Source: Polytrichum commune (taxonomy: Eukaryota > Streptophyta > Polytrichopsida > Polytrichales > Polytrichaceae). Taken from it: a stretch of 64,000 nt of DNA. This document shows, in pieces, positions 50,101 through 61,600 of this stretch (within the stretch, counting starts at the first letter, position 1; every line of letters begins with the position of its first letter). The notes under the pieces are model-generated. The model ran no database searches and was not told where the DNA came from. It saw only the letters and a program-made list of their open reading frames with translations. Both the position numbers and the translations under genes were made by a program. The stretch covers positions 35,900,001 to 35,964,000 of the forward strand of contig OX485806.1 in NCBI GenBank assembly GCA_950295325.1, written 5' to 3'.

Positions 50101-52647
50101 GCACCGAATTCATCCATCCATCCAGGGAATGGAGACCTATCTATTGGAAGAACCAGCGGTTAGTTGCATATGAACCGGTTGATGTTCACGACTTCGGGAG
50201 AATTACCAAGAACTTTAGAGAAATTTATGGTATATATCTCAAACTAATATAGTAAAACAGGAATATTTGAACATGTAACTGGTTTAGGTCAGAATCACTA
50301 GGATCTCAATCGACTATGCTCAAAAACTTCCTGGGCACTGATTGAGACTGGACTTTTTCCTGGGACAAATACGAACGTCCCATATTCATATCGAATTTAT
50401 CCATCTATCTCCCTGTAAATTCATTGTGTTTTACTCCTTCACATCCAATTAACTAACGCCCATGTTCATTGGATGTAATGATTCATCCACGAAGTAGATG
50501 AGATTTTGCCTATTTTTAGTACTCTTGAAAATAGACCGCAATCGAATCCTTCCATATTATTGATAGATCAAATTAATACCTAGTTGTCTCTGGTCCATTT
50601 GCATCCGACGACTATCATTACCCTACACACTAAATATATCTATATACAAACTTTTTCATAATATTAGTTGAGGTATACAGGTTTTAAGCCACCATTTCCT
50701 AATTGTGCATATTGGAATAGTCAAAGAAAAGTAAATCAATAAATAACATACCTGGAAAATCCGTCATAGTCCACAACAAAATTGCCTTCAAATTGAATAG
50801 CTCTTTGCGGTGTGCGTCATAAGTGTTGGGAGCTCCATTCCACAATAACTTGAGTTCATCAATTAAGGGGCCCATGAAAACGTCAATATTTTTCACTTGT
50901 TTTGGACCTGCGCATTCAATTCCCAAATTTAACTCACAATTACACTTAATTAAAAAGAAGTCTTAATGTAAGGCAACGCCATCAATAAGTGTGTGAGTTA
51001 ATGTGTGTTCGTGCGCGTGCGCAATACCTGGTACTATTGTTGACAATAAAATGAAAGAAGTCCTTATAGCAAGAAATGGTGGCAGGTTGTACAACACAAG
51101 GGTGATTGGCCATGTTGAATGGTTAGTTCGTTGTTGCCCGAAAGGATTCACCCCATCTGTTGACAAACCAAGCCTTACATTTCTTGGGGACGAACCAAAC
51201 TCTGGCCATGTTGTGTCAACATGCCTCCAAGCACGTCCATCTTGAGGTCCGTTCATTATCCCTGTTTTGCTTTTATTTGCAGCGTGCCACACCATAAGTT
51301 TGGAAAGTGTGGGACTACGGAATATGGCTTGAAGGCGTGGTATCAAAGGGAAATAAATCATTTTCTGCAACAACAAATATAATTATTTAGCAGTTGTGGG
51401 TTTATCATGACATTTGCACATCACATTTAATAAGTAAATTGAGAACTGTAATATTATTGGTAAATGAAGAAATGAATTACTATAAACAAATGAAGAAATG
51501 AAATTACATACGATTGTTGGTCTATTGGGGTCGGTGACTTACTTTCCCGGGCACTTGAACTCCTTTTGTGTCTTGTCTATATCTCCTTTCTTTGCATATT
51601 GGGCAATGATCCCGCATCTTGTATTTACCGTAGTAAAGAATACAATCTCTAGGGCAACAATGAATGTGAGTAAAGCCCAAACCCACTGCCCTCATGAATT
51701 TCCTTAATTCAGCGTGACTTTTAGGCAATATGGGGTTAAGATGCTTAGGTAAGAAAAAATTGGATATCATTGACAGCATTGATGAGATGGCAACATTGGA
51801 TATATTGAAGTTCACTTGAAATTGTAGAATCAAGACAAGAGCTTTCAACATGCAAGTCGGGGAACCATCATAAATTGGCACTTGGGATTGCTCATGTAGA
51901 AAACGGTCACCTTCAGTAGGGGGGGTGGCTATAGGGTCGGCACCAATATTGTTGCCACCGGTTGTTGTGGTGTGGTCAGGAATATTGGTTTCTATAAAAT
52001 CTTCCAAGATTTGAGGAAGAGGATCATCATCGTCATATTGCCCATTAAGGACATCGTCTATTGAGTGACCTTCCTCGTCTGAGAACATCGAATTCATAAA
52101 AACTCCGGCTGATTCATTTGGGCGAGCACCCGTAAGTTCTTCAAGATATCCCGGAAGACCATCCGGGAATGCATCAGGATTCTACACAGAAAATGAACAC
52201 TTCATGTAGTAAATTTTAAGTCTAACAAATACATTTTTCAATCTAAAAATGTAAATTTTATAATGTAAAGAATTTAATGACATCATTCAATAATTGCATT
52301 AAACCGGGTTTGAAATTGCATACCAATTGGGCTGGAGCCATCCCATGGTTGGAGAGATGATCTTCTAACTCTTGCAAAGTCAAATATGATGGCATACCAA
52401 CAGTAGATGCACACAACCTGCATGGACACAAATAGGTCCGATCTCTTGATGGGGGAGAAGGCATGGAATCCACAAGTTGGGGGTCATTACTTGCAGATGT
52501 TCCACCCACATCATGCCCAATGTGCACTGGAGCACGACGCTTGCGACGGTGTTGTCTAGAGGAGCCAACTTCATCACCTGGAACCCCCACATAATATGGG
52601 TCCTCATCTTGTTGCTCCAAGTGCAAACTGAGTAATTTCCGAGACAT
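47132..52647 (-). CDS. TNP2-type CACTA transposase
   Basis: It cuts and moves CACTA elements. Reading right to left, the exons are about 52647-52325, 52181-51543, 51364-51028, 50907-50752, 49452-49140, 48995-48270 and 48076-47132. Family stretches: CPCRLC zinc-like start, HIHCCPRDCILYYGKY, RDHCPIC, GRAWRHVD, LGLSTDGVNPFG, KKTIYPSFRQFLP, then a DUF4218 region (HDYHVLLQFILPIAIRGTL, IMPHLLVHLPEEVELGGPVH, GSMSEGYLAQ) and a DUF4216 region (VLFRGKWYN, DPRSQRAKLQYYGVLEEIVE). The last exon ends in an acidic tail. The join between the two last exons is not solved: a TGA follows YFGEK at 48270, so either a donor precedes it or the gene is truncated there. The rest is open. The symbol tnp2 is used for the maize/snapdragon relatives. 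Confidence 0.85.
49731..50400. repeat. Duplicated, decayed hAT-MITE relatives with a 75-bp repeat
   Basis: Two copies of a segment related to the hAT-type MITE (about 49731-49945 and 50127-50345) share AGAACCA, GTTGCATATGAACCGGTTGA, CTTCGGGAGAATTACCA and TAGGATCTCAATCGACTATG. A 75-base unit containing GACAAATACGAACGTCCCA follows at 49940, 50058 and 50340. It lies in an intron of the transposase gene, between 49453 and 50751. Confidence 0.7.
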
Positions 52648-53260
52648 CCCAGCAATTTGTTATCTACATACAAAACAATAATAACAACAATACACACACC
52701 CATTTTATAAATTGATACCCTAAAACCTCAATTTTATATATTGGCTTATTGGTTGGCATACTGTAATACCATAGCTGCTTTATGTATAAATAATTCCAAA
52801 AAACCCATAAAAAATAGAGATTATGAGCTACTCAAAGGAACAAATTACAAATTATTGGAAAAGAAATGAATCGACGGAAAAGTTGGACTTTTCTCAATTG
52901 GACCTTACTAGTTGGGCTAGAGAAAGGGTTTAGGGTTTAGGTCGCCTTACTGATCAGCGAGACGGGTGCTTGGCAGTGGGGAAGAAGCTCACACGTGGAG
53001 CCTGCTGATTGCAAGGTGGGAGAAGAAGCTGTTGGGCCGGTTGTGTCACACCTCTTCGGGTAGCAAGGTGTGAGTATAGGAACAGTACCGTTGCGATTCT
53101 TTGGTCTTCCTTTGCTTGAGCGGAGCAACCCTACACCAGGTGAGATCCGGTTTTCAAGGGAAGAGTACAAGATTTGAGATTTCTTGTAGATAGAGTATGA
53201 TAATGCTTCGAGGAACTCACAGGAAGGTGACTAAAGTCCTTGCGATTCTTGCAGCTTTCC

Positions 53261-54046
53261 CAACTGTCTCTCGAATGTGAATCCTGAACACCAAACACAG
53301 AGAATCTTATAGAAGCAACTCCACCCAGTAAGCTTCCCTCCACATCATGATGTTTATGTCTTTTGAAACTAAGCTTTCCTATGCTTCCAGGCCACAATTG
53401 CATGTTTTGTAATGTGAAACAGTTGAGTAGCTTCCTTCATAGAGTGGTGAAGATGTTGCTGGAGGATAGGTTAACAATCACATGTGTTTTCATGTGGCTC
53501 ATTTGGGATAGATTTTAAAACAACTAGGTCAAGAAGTCATGGTAGATGACGGTAGAAGTCAGGGTCAGGCTTGGACCCTAAACCAGATGCTACATAGCAA
53601 AATGAAATGATGAATTTCACACTGTTTCAATGCTCCAATAAGTTGTATGCATCAATTTCATAGCATTGCCCAAACCTGGATTGCTCTTCTGGAGGTGGTC
53701 AAAATTTTGGTACCTGGTGTCTTGTAATTGTAATTGTGGATCATGCAGAGGTTGCTGGCATGTCCTTCCAACTGTCTCTTGAATGTGAATCCTGAACACC
53801 AAACACAGAGAATCTTATAGAAGCAACTCCACCCAGTAAGCTTCCCACCTCATCATGATGTTTATGTCTTTTGAAACTAAGCTTTCCTATGCTTCCAGGC
53901 CACAATTGCATGTTTTGTCATGTGAATCAGTTGAGTAGCTTCCTTCATGGAGTGGTGAAGATGTTGTTGGAGGATAGGTTAACAATCGCATGTGTTTTCA
54001 TGTGGCTCATTTGGGACAGATTTTAAAACAACCAGGTTAAGAAGTC
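53261..54046. repeat. 278-bp direct repeat pair, 508 bp apart
   Basis: 53261-53538 and 53769-54046 are almost identical, sharing AATGTGAATCCTGAACACCA, GAGAATCTTATAGAAGCAAC, TTATGTCTTTTGAAACTAAG and GTTAACAATC. They lie upstream of the transposase start, between the element's two genes. The copies do not encode a recognisable protein. They may be promoter or captured sequence. Confidence 0.85.
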
Positions 54047-54959
54047 TAAGGTTATGACATTTACTGACTACTAGCAATATTTAGTGTCATATGACATGTA
54101 ATGTCGCTGGGGTGAAGGGAAGATATTGATATAGGAGAATGTTGTATGTTGACTATTGAACCCAAAATACTTCAATTATAACGAAGGTTAGGCATGTGTG
54201 TCATGCTTATTGTGCCAACAATTTCTTCAGTGCTTGCCAGGTACATGACTTCTAGCAGGTGTAAGGAAAGATCGCCACGTGCAAAAATCAATGTTGTGCC
54301 GATATATAGGCAAATCAATACACAATCTCAATAGTGGAATTTGGAAGAACTGACTCAGAATTAGAAATCGATACTTGGTGGTAACATAAGATGTAACCTA
54401 TTCTATTACCCGAGTCAATACCACATTTATATTAGGATACTTGCACATGACTACAAAATCTACTTGGATGGTATCAAAAATCAATCACAAGACATTTAAA
54501 TTTCCTACTGGTACAAAAAACCCGTAAACCCATAAACCTCTATGAATTCGTGCACAAACTCTGTCATCCCAACTTGAAGTTTATCCAACTTTTTTCTGCA
54601 AGGAATGACAAATACTGCTAGGTTAACATTTTGTGTTGGTGACAGAGGGGGGTCATAAAGGTTCTGAAGGAGGTTCATTTACTGATCGGGAGAGACGGAT
54701 GTCAGGGTGATGGGTAGAAGCACACACATGTTTGGTGCTGGAGCTTGTTAATTGAAGGTTGGAGATCCAAAAACGGCCGGCCCGGTTGCGTCCCACCTTT
54801 TCGGGGGTTATGTTGTGACTACAGGTACAATACTGTTGCATGTTCAAAGAAAATCAATTCAATCTCTTGTAAGCTCTTAGGAATCCAACTAGGGTGATCA
54901 ATTCTGATTGTACAGTTCATGCATGTATGTAATTCACCCTTCACAGCATAGTACTGGGA

Positions 54960-55016
54960 TCCCAACAAAATCAACCGGTTCATCTGTAACTAACTAGCAG
55001 TTCTCCTCAATCATAG
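54960..55016. mobile_element. Fragment of the hAT-type MITE
   Basis: AATCAACCGGTTCATCTGTA and AGTTCTCCTCAATCATAG match the right end of copy A (about 25000-25049). Only this end is present. It sits about 70 bases before the TNPA-like gene's start codon, in its promoter or leader. Confidence 0.65.
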
Positions 55017-55085
55017 GTAAGAGGATACCATCTGTTGACAAATTCCAGAATCCTACTGCAACCAAGTCGATTTCAACACATTATT

Positions 55086-56798
55086 ATGATGTCCAATGAC
55101 GACGAGAGGGTACTAGTGCAAGAGGTAAGTGTAGGAAATCATGCCGTTATTGATAAGGCAAACCCTAGCACAGATGAGGCCGTAGAAATAATTGCCATGC
55201 GTGCAGCAGAAAGACGCTACCGGCCCGCATATAGTGGCCCAATACTAACAAATGGTGAAGGGGATGAGGAAAGGAAGACCTGGGCAGCAATGCGCAAGTG
55301 GATGTATGATGTAGGTATTAGGACATTTCCGTGGCATCTGACGTGGAAGAAGCAACCAGAGAAATTAAAAGTGGAATTTTGGAGGCAATTGCGAAAGGAA
55401 TTTCCACATCATTGGTCGGAGAGCAATGTTGATAATTATGTGAGCATTTTTGAAAAATTCTTGAATTATTTTTGTGGATGTAGTTGTGAATTAATGCAAT
55501 ATTTCATATTTCCAACAGGTAGAAAGTTGCAAAACTTACATGCAATTGGGCTGCAGATGGGAAGTATTCTCCGATCAGCAAAGTACCGAGCTAGAAAAGT
55601 TTTAAGATCGAGAGAGGGGAGGAAAAAATTGTTGTACGGGGAGAGGCGTTTTGCTCGAGACGAATTAGAGCGACAAGAGAAGGAACCCAAACATGTGAAG
55701 GCATTCGAGAAAGCAAGGACTGCTGCATTGGCAAGGAAGAGACATCAGAAGTTTGGGAGAGGAGGACTTGCTGCATTTCAAAGGAGATTCGTAAGTTAAT
55801 CTTGAACTTGACTTCCCTTGGATCAAGTCTTATGTAATTTTCCTCTATGAGTTTTCTTAGAGTTGAACTAAAGTTTAAAAGTCAGTTTACTTGTAGATAG
55901 GATGTAGGCATGTGTTGTGTGCATGGATCTCGCAGGTGGTTACATGTGATTGGCTTTGAAGATGCTATGAATGTGGATAAGGAGGGCGGGTGCTTCAGAA
56001 ACAACATCTGAGGATCAGATGGATGGTAGCAACAAGGATTCTGATTACTGGCAGCTTGGGCTTCCACGAGAACGCATTCTTTTTGTTGACTCCAGGGATT
56101 CGGAAGAATTCAATATCCTCCTTGTAGCCCTAGATGGGGCTAAGGTTGTGGCCATGGATGCAGAGTGGAAGCCTGTGCGCAAGGCTGGCAGTGTGCCTAG
56201 GGTTTCCATCCTCCAGCTCTCCTGCCGCATGGATAATATGTCCATGTCATGGGCCAGCATTGACTCATTTCGGGCACAAGAAAGGTTTGTTTTATATGAC
56301 TTTTCTTACCCATTTATAATCTGTAAGACTAAAATTGCAACTATATTGCTCCTCAAAATATAGCATGAAGTATATTAGCTAGCATACAAAGATTGAAGTT
56401 GTAATAATATTTGGAATAGTCATGTTGCAGGAAACTATGGAAATCATCCAGCCGCCAATGAGCCCCGGGTGTTGCACGAATTTTTCCTCCACACTCCTTA
56501 TCTAAGTTTATGTGATGGCACTTCATGAGAGAGAGACTAAAATGGCAATTTTGGCGAATGTTTTTTGCAGTACAAAGATTTCAACACCGAGCCATCCGAA
56601 GAGGAGACCGAGTATGCTAAGTGGGAGGGTTACAAGGCACTAGTTTTGAAGATGCGCAGTCAGGTAGCAGCATTTGCCGACGTAGATGGTGCAGAGGTGG
56701 GAGACGATGTAGAGTCTGATGATGCAGAGGTGGGAGATGCAGAGGATGTGCCGGTGCCAATATTTCAGGAGATTTTAAACACCATTTGGAATAGTTGA
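55086..56798 (+). CDS. TNPA-like second gene of the CACTA element, 2 exons
   Basis: CACTA elements often carry a second protein that binds the subterminal repeats and pairs the ends. Exon one, 55086-55790, ends at TTC/GTAAGT; exon two, 56571-56798, begins after TTTTTTGCAG; both junctions are phase 0. It opens 17 codons into a longer frame, at the first ATG. Seen: a central block (WAAMRKWMYDVGIRTFPWHL, EFWRQLRKEFPHHWSESNVD), a basic helix region (RSAKYRARKVLRSREGRKKL), Arg/Lys/Glu-rich residues up to FQRRF, and an acidic tail with repeated EVGD and DAEVGD. This layout resembles plant Ptta/En/Spm accessory proteins. No enzyme motif is visible. The 780-base intron contains a captured exonuclease fragment. 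Confidence 0.7.
55971..56284 (+). pseudogene. Captured fragment of a Mut7/RNase D-type 3'-5' exonuclease
   Basis: The open frame from 55971 contains the start of a DEDD-type exonuclease domain: ILFVDSRDSEEFNILLVALD, then VVAMDAEWKPVRKAGSVPRV and SILQLSC. DAEW supplies the first Asp and Glu of metal-ion motif I. It ends at AAAG/GTTTG, a plausible splice donor at 56284; motifs II and III and the rest of the enzyme are absent. A TGA lies directly upstream of the first ATG. The fragment lies wholly inside the intron of the TNPA-like gene, so the CACTA element appears to have picked up one host exon with its flanks. It cannot work as a nuclease alone. Confidence 0.75.
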
Positions 56799-57295
56799 GT
56801 TTGCATAGCTCATAGAGTGTGACATGATGTCCTTGTCCTTGAATTAAATGCGATTCTTCAATGAAGTGTACACCATTTTTCATTTTGACAATACATTGTG
56901 CATTTGGGAATTAATTGATTTTGTGCAAAAGATTCATATCTTTGATTGGGTTTTGCTTAACCTGAACCGGTCCATTCGGATGTAACCACCGTGATTTCTG
57001 AGAAAAAGCACACAGCAAAGCTACATTAAATTAAACTAACCTAATTTAAACATTCAAAAAGTAGCCAATATTGGCCGCACACGTCTTTGCAAAATGGACG
57101 AATGTGGACACGACAAGTGGCGATCTTACGTCACTAGTAAAAAACCAATCTCAACAACTAGTGCGGCACCGTAAAACATGACGCAAAAAAAAACTTTTGT
57201 GGTAATTATAGAAAAGTTAACCGCGAAATCCGAGTGAATAGTAAATGTGCAATAGTTAATGTGTAAATATGTGGTTGAGCATGGTAATACACGAT

Positions 57296-57370
57296 AATGT
57301 CCCATTCTAGACATTCTTATAATGTCCCACTCTAGACATTCTTATAATGTCCCATTCTAGACATTCTTAT
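57296..57370. repeat. Subterminal 25-bp tandem repeat of the CACTA element
   Basis: AATGTCCCATTCTAGACATT followed by CTTAT is repeated three times without a gap, with one C/T change. Each unit pairs AATGTC with GACATT. Single AATGTCTCAA words follow up to the terminus. Such subterminal arrays are where the element's own DNA-binding protein is expected to act. Confidence 0.85.
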
Positions 57371-57848
57371 AATGAATGTCTCAAGAATGTCTCAAAGTAG
57401 ACATTAAACAATTCTCTTGTATAAACTCCGGCCAATGCAACTAATGTCTCAAATTGAGACATTAACCCTCAAAAAACTTAGTAGTGGGTGGATTCCGCCC
57501 CTAAAGGATGGTAATTATAAGCGCTCTATCTGATTTCAAAATTGCTGCTCCTTTCATTTCTGGTAGACTACATGATCATGATGTTGGTTAAGCTGCTTAC
57601 CGTTTAGTATTTATGTCTTGTAGGCCTTATATACGATTGATCTTAAGTTGATTCTGTTACTGATATGCTTATTTTGTGGATTGTTACAGAAAGTGTTGGA
57701 GGCTTTCATCATCATTCTGTCTCTATTTGAGATTCTCTACATGTTGTCGCTACACGTTGGCTTCATGTCGAGTGGCGATGCTGCCACCGTTGATCATGAT
57801 AACTATGGGCAACACACAGACAGGAAGATTCCTGTGGGCAGAGTGTAA

Positions 57849-58640
57849 ATCATTGAAGAATGTACAAGGAATGTCTAGAGTTTGGATGAAACTGCAAACC
57901 TCTGCCAGAAGTTTTTGTACATAACAAGATTCTATATTTTGGTATATAAAGAGCTCCAATTCCTTGACATTCTAAACAACCTCGCTCTCTTGTTGTATGT
58001 GAACAATCATTAATTTACGAGAAGAATTTCCAACTGGTTGCATTTGAACCAATTCAAAATGCAAAAGGACACTATAAAATCTTAGAGCTACTCTTATGGT
58101 CTTTGTAAAATCATTCTTTCTTGAATCGGCTCCCCTAGTTTTTTGTCATCCCACCCATAAAGTACATATGTATCATAAATCTTCTTTAGCACTATTGAGA
58201 GTGAAACGATCCTTAGGTTTAAAGAGTTCCCACTCTCCTGATGATCGGTGGGCAATAAAGATTTAGACAATGTTGTGGGTGGGAAAAGTATGCAACTTTG
58301 CTCCAAAGAAACTTAGAAAGCCAATATTTGAGAGAATTGTTTTGCAGTGATTGTTGAAGAAGCTCTCAGCAATGTACATAATTTTAAGATAAGTAATAAC
58401 AACCATCTTCAAATCAGCAATAACTGCAAAAACAAATTTGAGACAAAAACAGCACATAGCAGAGAGCCCAATGTCATCTTTCAAGTAGACAGATTATACA
58501 GACAGGATGATGTCCATGGCCAGATTTCACCAACATCGTAATGTACAGATCATCCTAATATTTTGAGCTAATTAATCATACACTGAGACAATATTTGTAC
58601 AAGTCATCTGCACAAAGCATTTTCTCCAACTTCAGGATCA
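57849..58640. other. Intergenic between the AWPM-19 relic and the cyclase-like gene
   Basis: It holds the probable 3' untranslated regions of two convergent genes. A TATATAAAG word near 57942 has no gene behind it. No coding frame is supported. Confidence 0.45.
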
Positions 58641-58646
58641 ACAATC

Positions 58647-61600
58647 TCAACTTTCACCTTCGGACTCTTTGGATGCTCCCTCGAGCAAATCTTCACCAAA
58701 TTCAAGAGCCGCAAACTTGAAGGTTTGAGTGTCCACGAGCTTGGTAGTGCCTGGTATTCCCCATGCCAGGTGCTCATAAACTTTGATTTCTGCCGTAGCC
58801 ACATAAGATTCTCTGCACGCTGGTTCCCAGTCCACTTTGGTAACAGGTGCCAGGATTGGGTCTGAGAAGGTGTCATATGGCGCATACGCTGATACCTGTG
58901 TTTCAAGTTGAATATAATAAATAAAACATCCATACCAACATCAATAAGGTAGATGAGTCTTAAATGGTTGCTTATTCTGACTAACACACTTCTCCTAGGA
59001 TATGAAACATGTGATTTGAGATGGTTAGCAAATCCATATCGAGGACGTAGCCACCTTCCTCATATGGTTTGGAGCTCATATGAATATCATATTCATTGTC
59101 AAAGTGAAGATTCTTGTGCTCATTAAATGGTCATATAGGTCCCTCCAATTATGTTGATTAGTAAGCTTAGAATGGTTATTATATTTTGAGCACGTAGTCC
59201 AACCGCTTTAAAACACATGTCTTTTTGGTATCCATTCTTGGAGCCACACATAACTACATACCACTCAATTATAGGTGTCCAATTCAGATAAATAATCAAA
59301 TTGAGTGCGTCTACCTTAAAATAATGATTATTGTAGTGCCAAGTTAGTAGAAAGCGTTGGACAAGTCCCAACATACATTGAAGAATGAGCTATTTAATAT
59401 AACCGATGCTAAATTGGTATGCATTGTTTGAGAAAAACTTAGTTGAAAAGGCAAGTTATTACCTCCACAGTATGCCATGGGCCGACTGCAGTAATGGAGA
59501 ATCGACTTTCAAGAGGTGCAAAGTGGATGTCCTTGAACACGATGCCTAAGTCGTTGGTGCGAAAATCGAGCTGCAACTTTGGGGTACGGTAACCAAGAAC
59601 AAAAATGTGTGGTGAACTCAATTTCCCATTTGGAGTTTTAAAGTAAGCTCCTGCACAGCAAACCTGCAAACCCAACCCCCACGCTAAGTACAAAAGTTCC
59701 ACCGGTACAAGGTCATTTTTGGATGAAATATAATTTTAGAATCCCCCAAGAGACAAAGTTTTCTAATTCATGATAACACCAGCTTAGGTTTAGTGGTACA
59801 ATATCACCTTGCCCTAAGACCCTGTCGCTATTTAAAAAAAAAATTGGTTCTCCCGAAAATTTAACAAGATATTTATTTTCTTGCAACCGTCTCTTGACCA
59901 AAAGTCAAACAATCTCTGCTTCAATTCACCAAAATTGGGGTCCCAACACCAATTGAATCTCATCAAAACAATATAAGTTATCAAGAGTTGGGCGAAACTC
60001 CCTACCAAACATGAATTTTTGAAAGACTTCAAGGATAACTCTAATTAGCAAAAACAAAGGGCCTCTCTATTTATCAAAGATGTGCCCAATTTTTTTGACA
60101 GTTAATTATATATGACACAGAAGCTGCTGCATATAATTAACTGTCAAAAAATTTAGTAAAGAATATACCTGTGAAGTGTTGTCAGCAGAGAATGCTTGCA
60201 ACCACACATGACCAGCAGGAAATGTTTGGCCCCAGTTCTTCTCCACATGCCCATACCCAGTTCCTTCAGTTTTGATATTCTTCTCTGTGTTTGAGAAACT
60301 GTAGTCCACAGTCGACCCCAAACTGTACACATACCAGTGGGTTGGAATGATTGACACATACTGTGCCCAGCCTTCAGGTCCCTTTTCAGATTTGTGAGCA
60401 TCCCATAACAACTGCAACGATCAACAGACAAGAAAATCACATCCAAAAAGCTTACAACACTGGAAGGCAAATCACTTGATGTGCGAGATTTAAGGTGTCC
60501 AATAACTACTTACAGCATGTTCTTCTTATCACTAGCATTAGAAAATTAAACCAGAACAACTTTCGGAAGGGACAACTCTCGAAATCAATGACTACTCTCA
60601 AAATTAAGCTTAAGTTTGCAAGTTTGGTGGGCAAAGGTGACCTTAAGACAAAGCTCCACCATCTGAGGCACAAGTAAGGGCTCAATAAACTTTACCTTGG
60701 CTCACCAAACTTGCAAACTTGGCTATGGCGACAATGAAGAAAGCAGCGTATATCAAATTTTGCAAATTCCACCAATCATCAAATCTTTCAATATGAGTTG
60801 CGCCCAAAGCTCATTGATGTATGACCAACGAGACTTGAAAAAGAATTATGAGTGAATAGAGTTGCACTCCAATTGAGGGTCAAGATTAGAATTTAGGACC
60901 TCTTTGGTCAAATGGGCTTTGAAGGTGTAACCTTCGACAGTGAAGTCCAAATCAGTGGTGTGCGGTGTGACAATGATTTTCCCTATGCCATTAGCCTCCC
61001 ATTCAAAGCCTTCGGGCTCTTCGCCCCGGTTCTCTCCCCACTCTTGATCATTCTCCTTCTCACTGAACTTGGCATCCTGCGGATCCAAAGCGTGAGAATC
61101 GCATTTCGTAAAATTAGGAAAAGCCATCTCATTCGATAGATATGGGTTTTCAGCTTCCTCACAAACCTCTAATTCTACATGTCAACACTAATTTCAAATC
61201 AAACACCAGCAACATTGAATCAATGCCTACCAAACATAGGGTTGCAATTTCAATCTTTCAATTCAATACTTTGATATTTGTAAGACCTAAAAGCTTGATT
61301 TATGAGTTGAATCATTCTTGGTTGAATCATTAGCCAAATGCTGAGTTACCGCCAAAAAGGAACTAAACCCTCAACATTAAACGCTGGAGGAAGAGGAGTA
61401 GGGTTTATCAAAGACATAATTGCAGTATCAGAAAAGCTACAACAATTCTGATAAAATTGGGGAAAAGGCATTATCACATTCTAATCTACATTCTTATGAT
61501 CACCAAAATTTGTTGAACTCTGCTGGATCCTTTGTGCCACATCCTTGGAAAAATAAATCCCGAGTACTCTATTTACTGTGTAAACTGGAGGAGCACTAAG

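Larger units (their letters stand above)
45407..57486 (-). mobile_element. CACTA (En/Spm) transposon, 12,080 bp, GGT target duplication
   Basis: The left end reads CACTACTAG... and the right end is the complement of CACTACTAAG.... Both continue into GGGTTAATGTCTCAA 15-20 bases further in. GGT lies at 45404-45406 and 57487-57489, the three-base duplication of the CACTA superfamily. Subterminal copies of AATGTCTCAA occur at both ends, the usual TNPA binding-site arrangement. It carries a TNP2-type transposase (minus strand), a TNPA-like gene (plus strand), a captured exonuclease fragment and nested MITEs. The frames are largely intact, so it may be autonomous or recently so. Confidence 0.93.
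44360..57848 (+). pseudogene. AWPM-19/PM19 membrane protein gene broken by a CACTA insertion
   Basis: Three exons remain: 44360-44501, a third exon cut in two (45376-45406 and 57490-57510), and 57690-57848. AWPM-19 proteins are four-helix plasma-membrane proteins linked to abscisic acid and seed maturation. The pieces give HHIRVWRGDSLAAAAATSLI, then LVAKQIHTSGGFRP, then KVLEAFIIILSLFEILYMLS, all in family order and in matching splice phases. The break is the CACTA element at 45407-57486 with GGT on each side; removing it and one GGT restores the exon. A TAA codon six bases short of the exon's last codon (57502-57504) stands where the family has Trp, so the gene is dead or was already failing even without the insertion. 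The exon for the amino end was not found; it is missing or far to the left. Confidence 0.88.

Noticed and set aside
55440-55518. Possible 79-base intron (GTGAGC to CAACAG) in the TNPA-like exon one
   Set aside because: Its removal shifts the frame into an early stop, while reading through keeps an open frame to the phase-0 donor at 55790.
57676-57924. Alternative 82-codon frame over the last AWPM-19 exon
   Set aside because: The frame starting at 57690 gives the family sequence KVLEAFIIIL and fits the splice phase.
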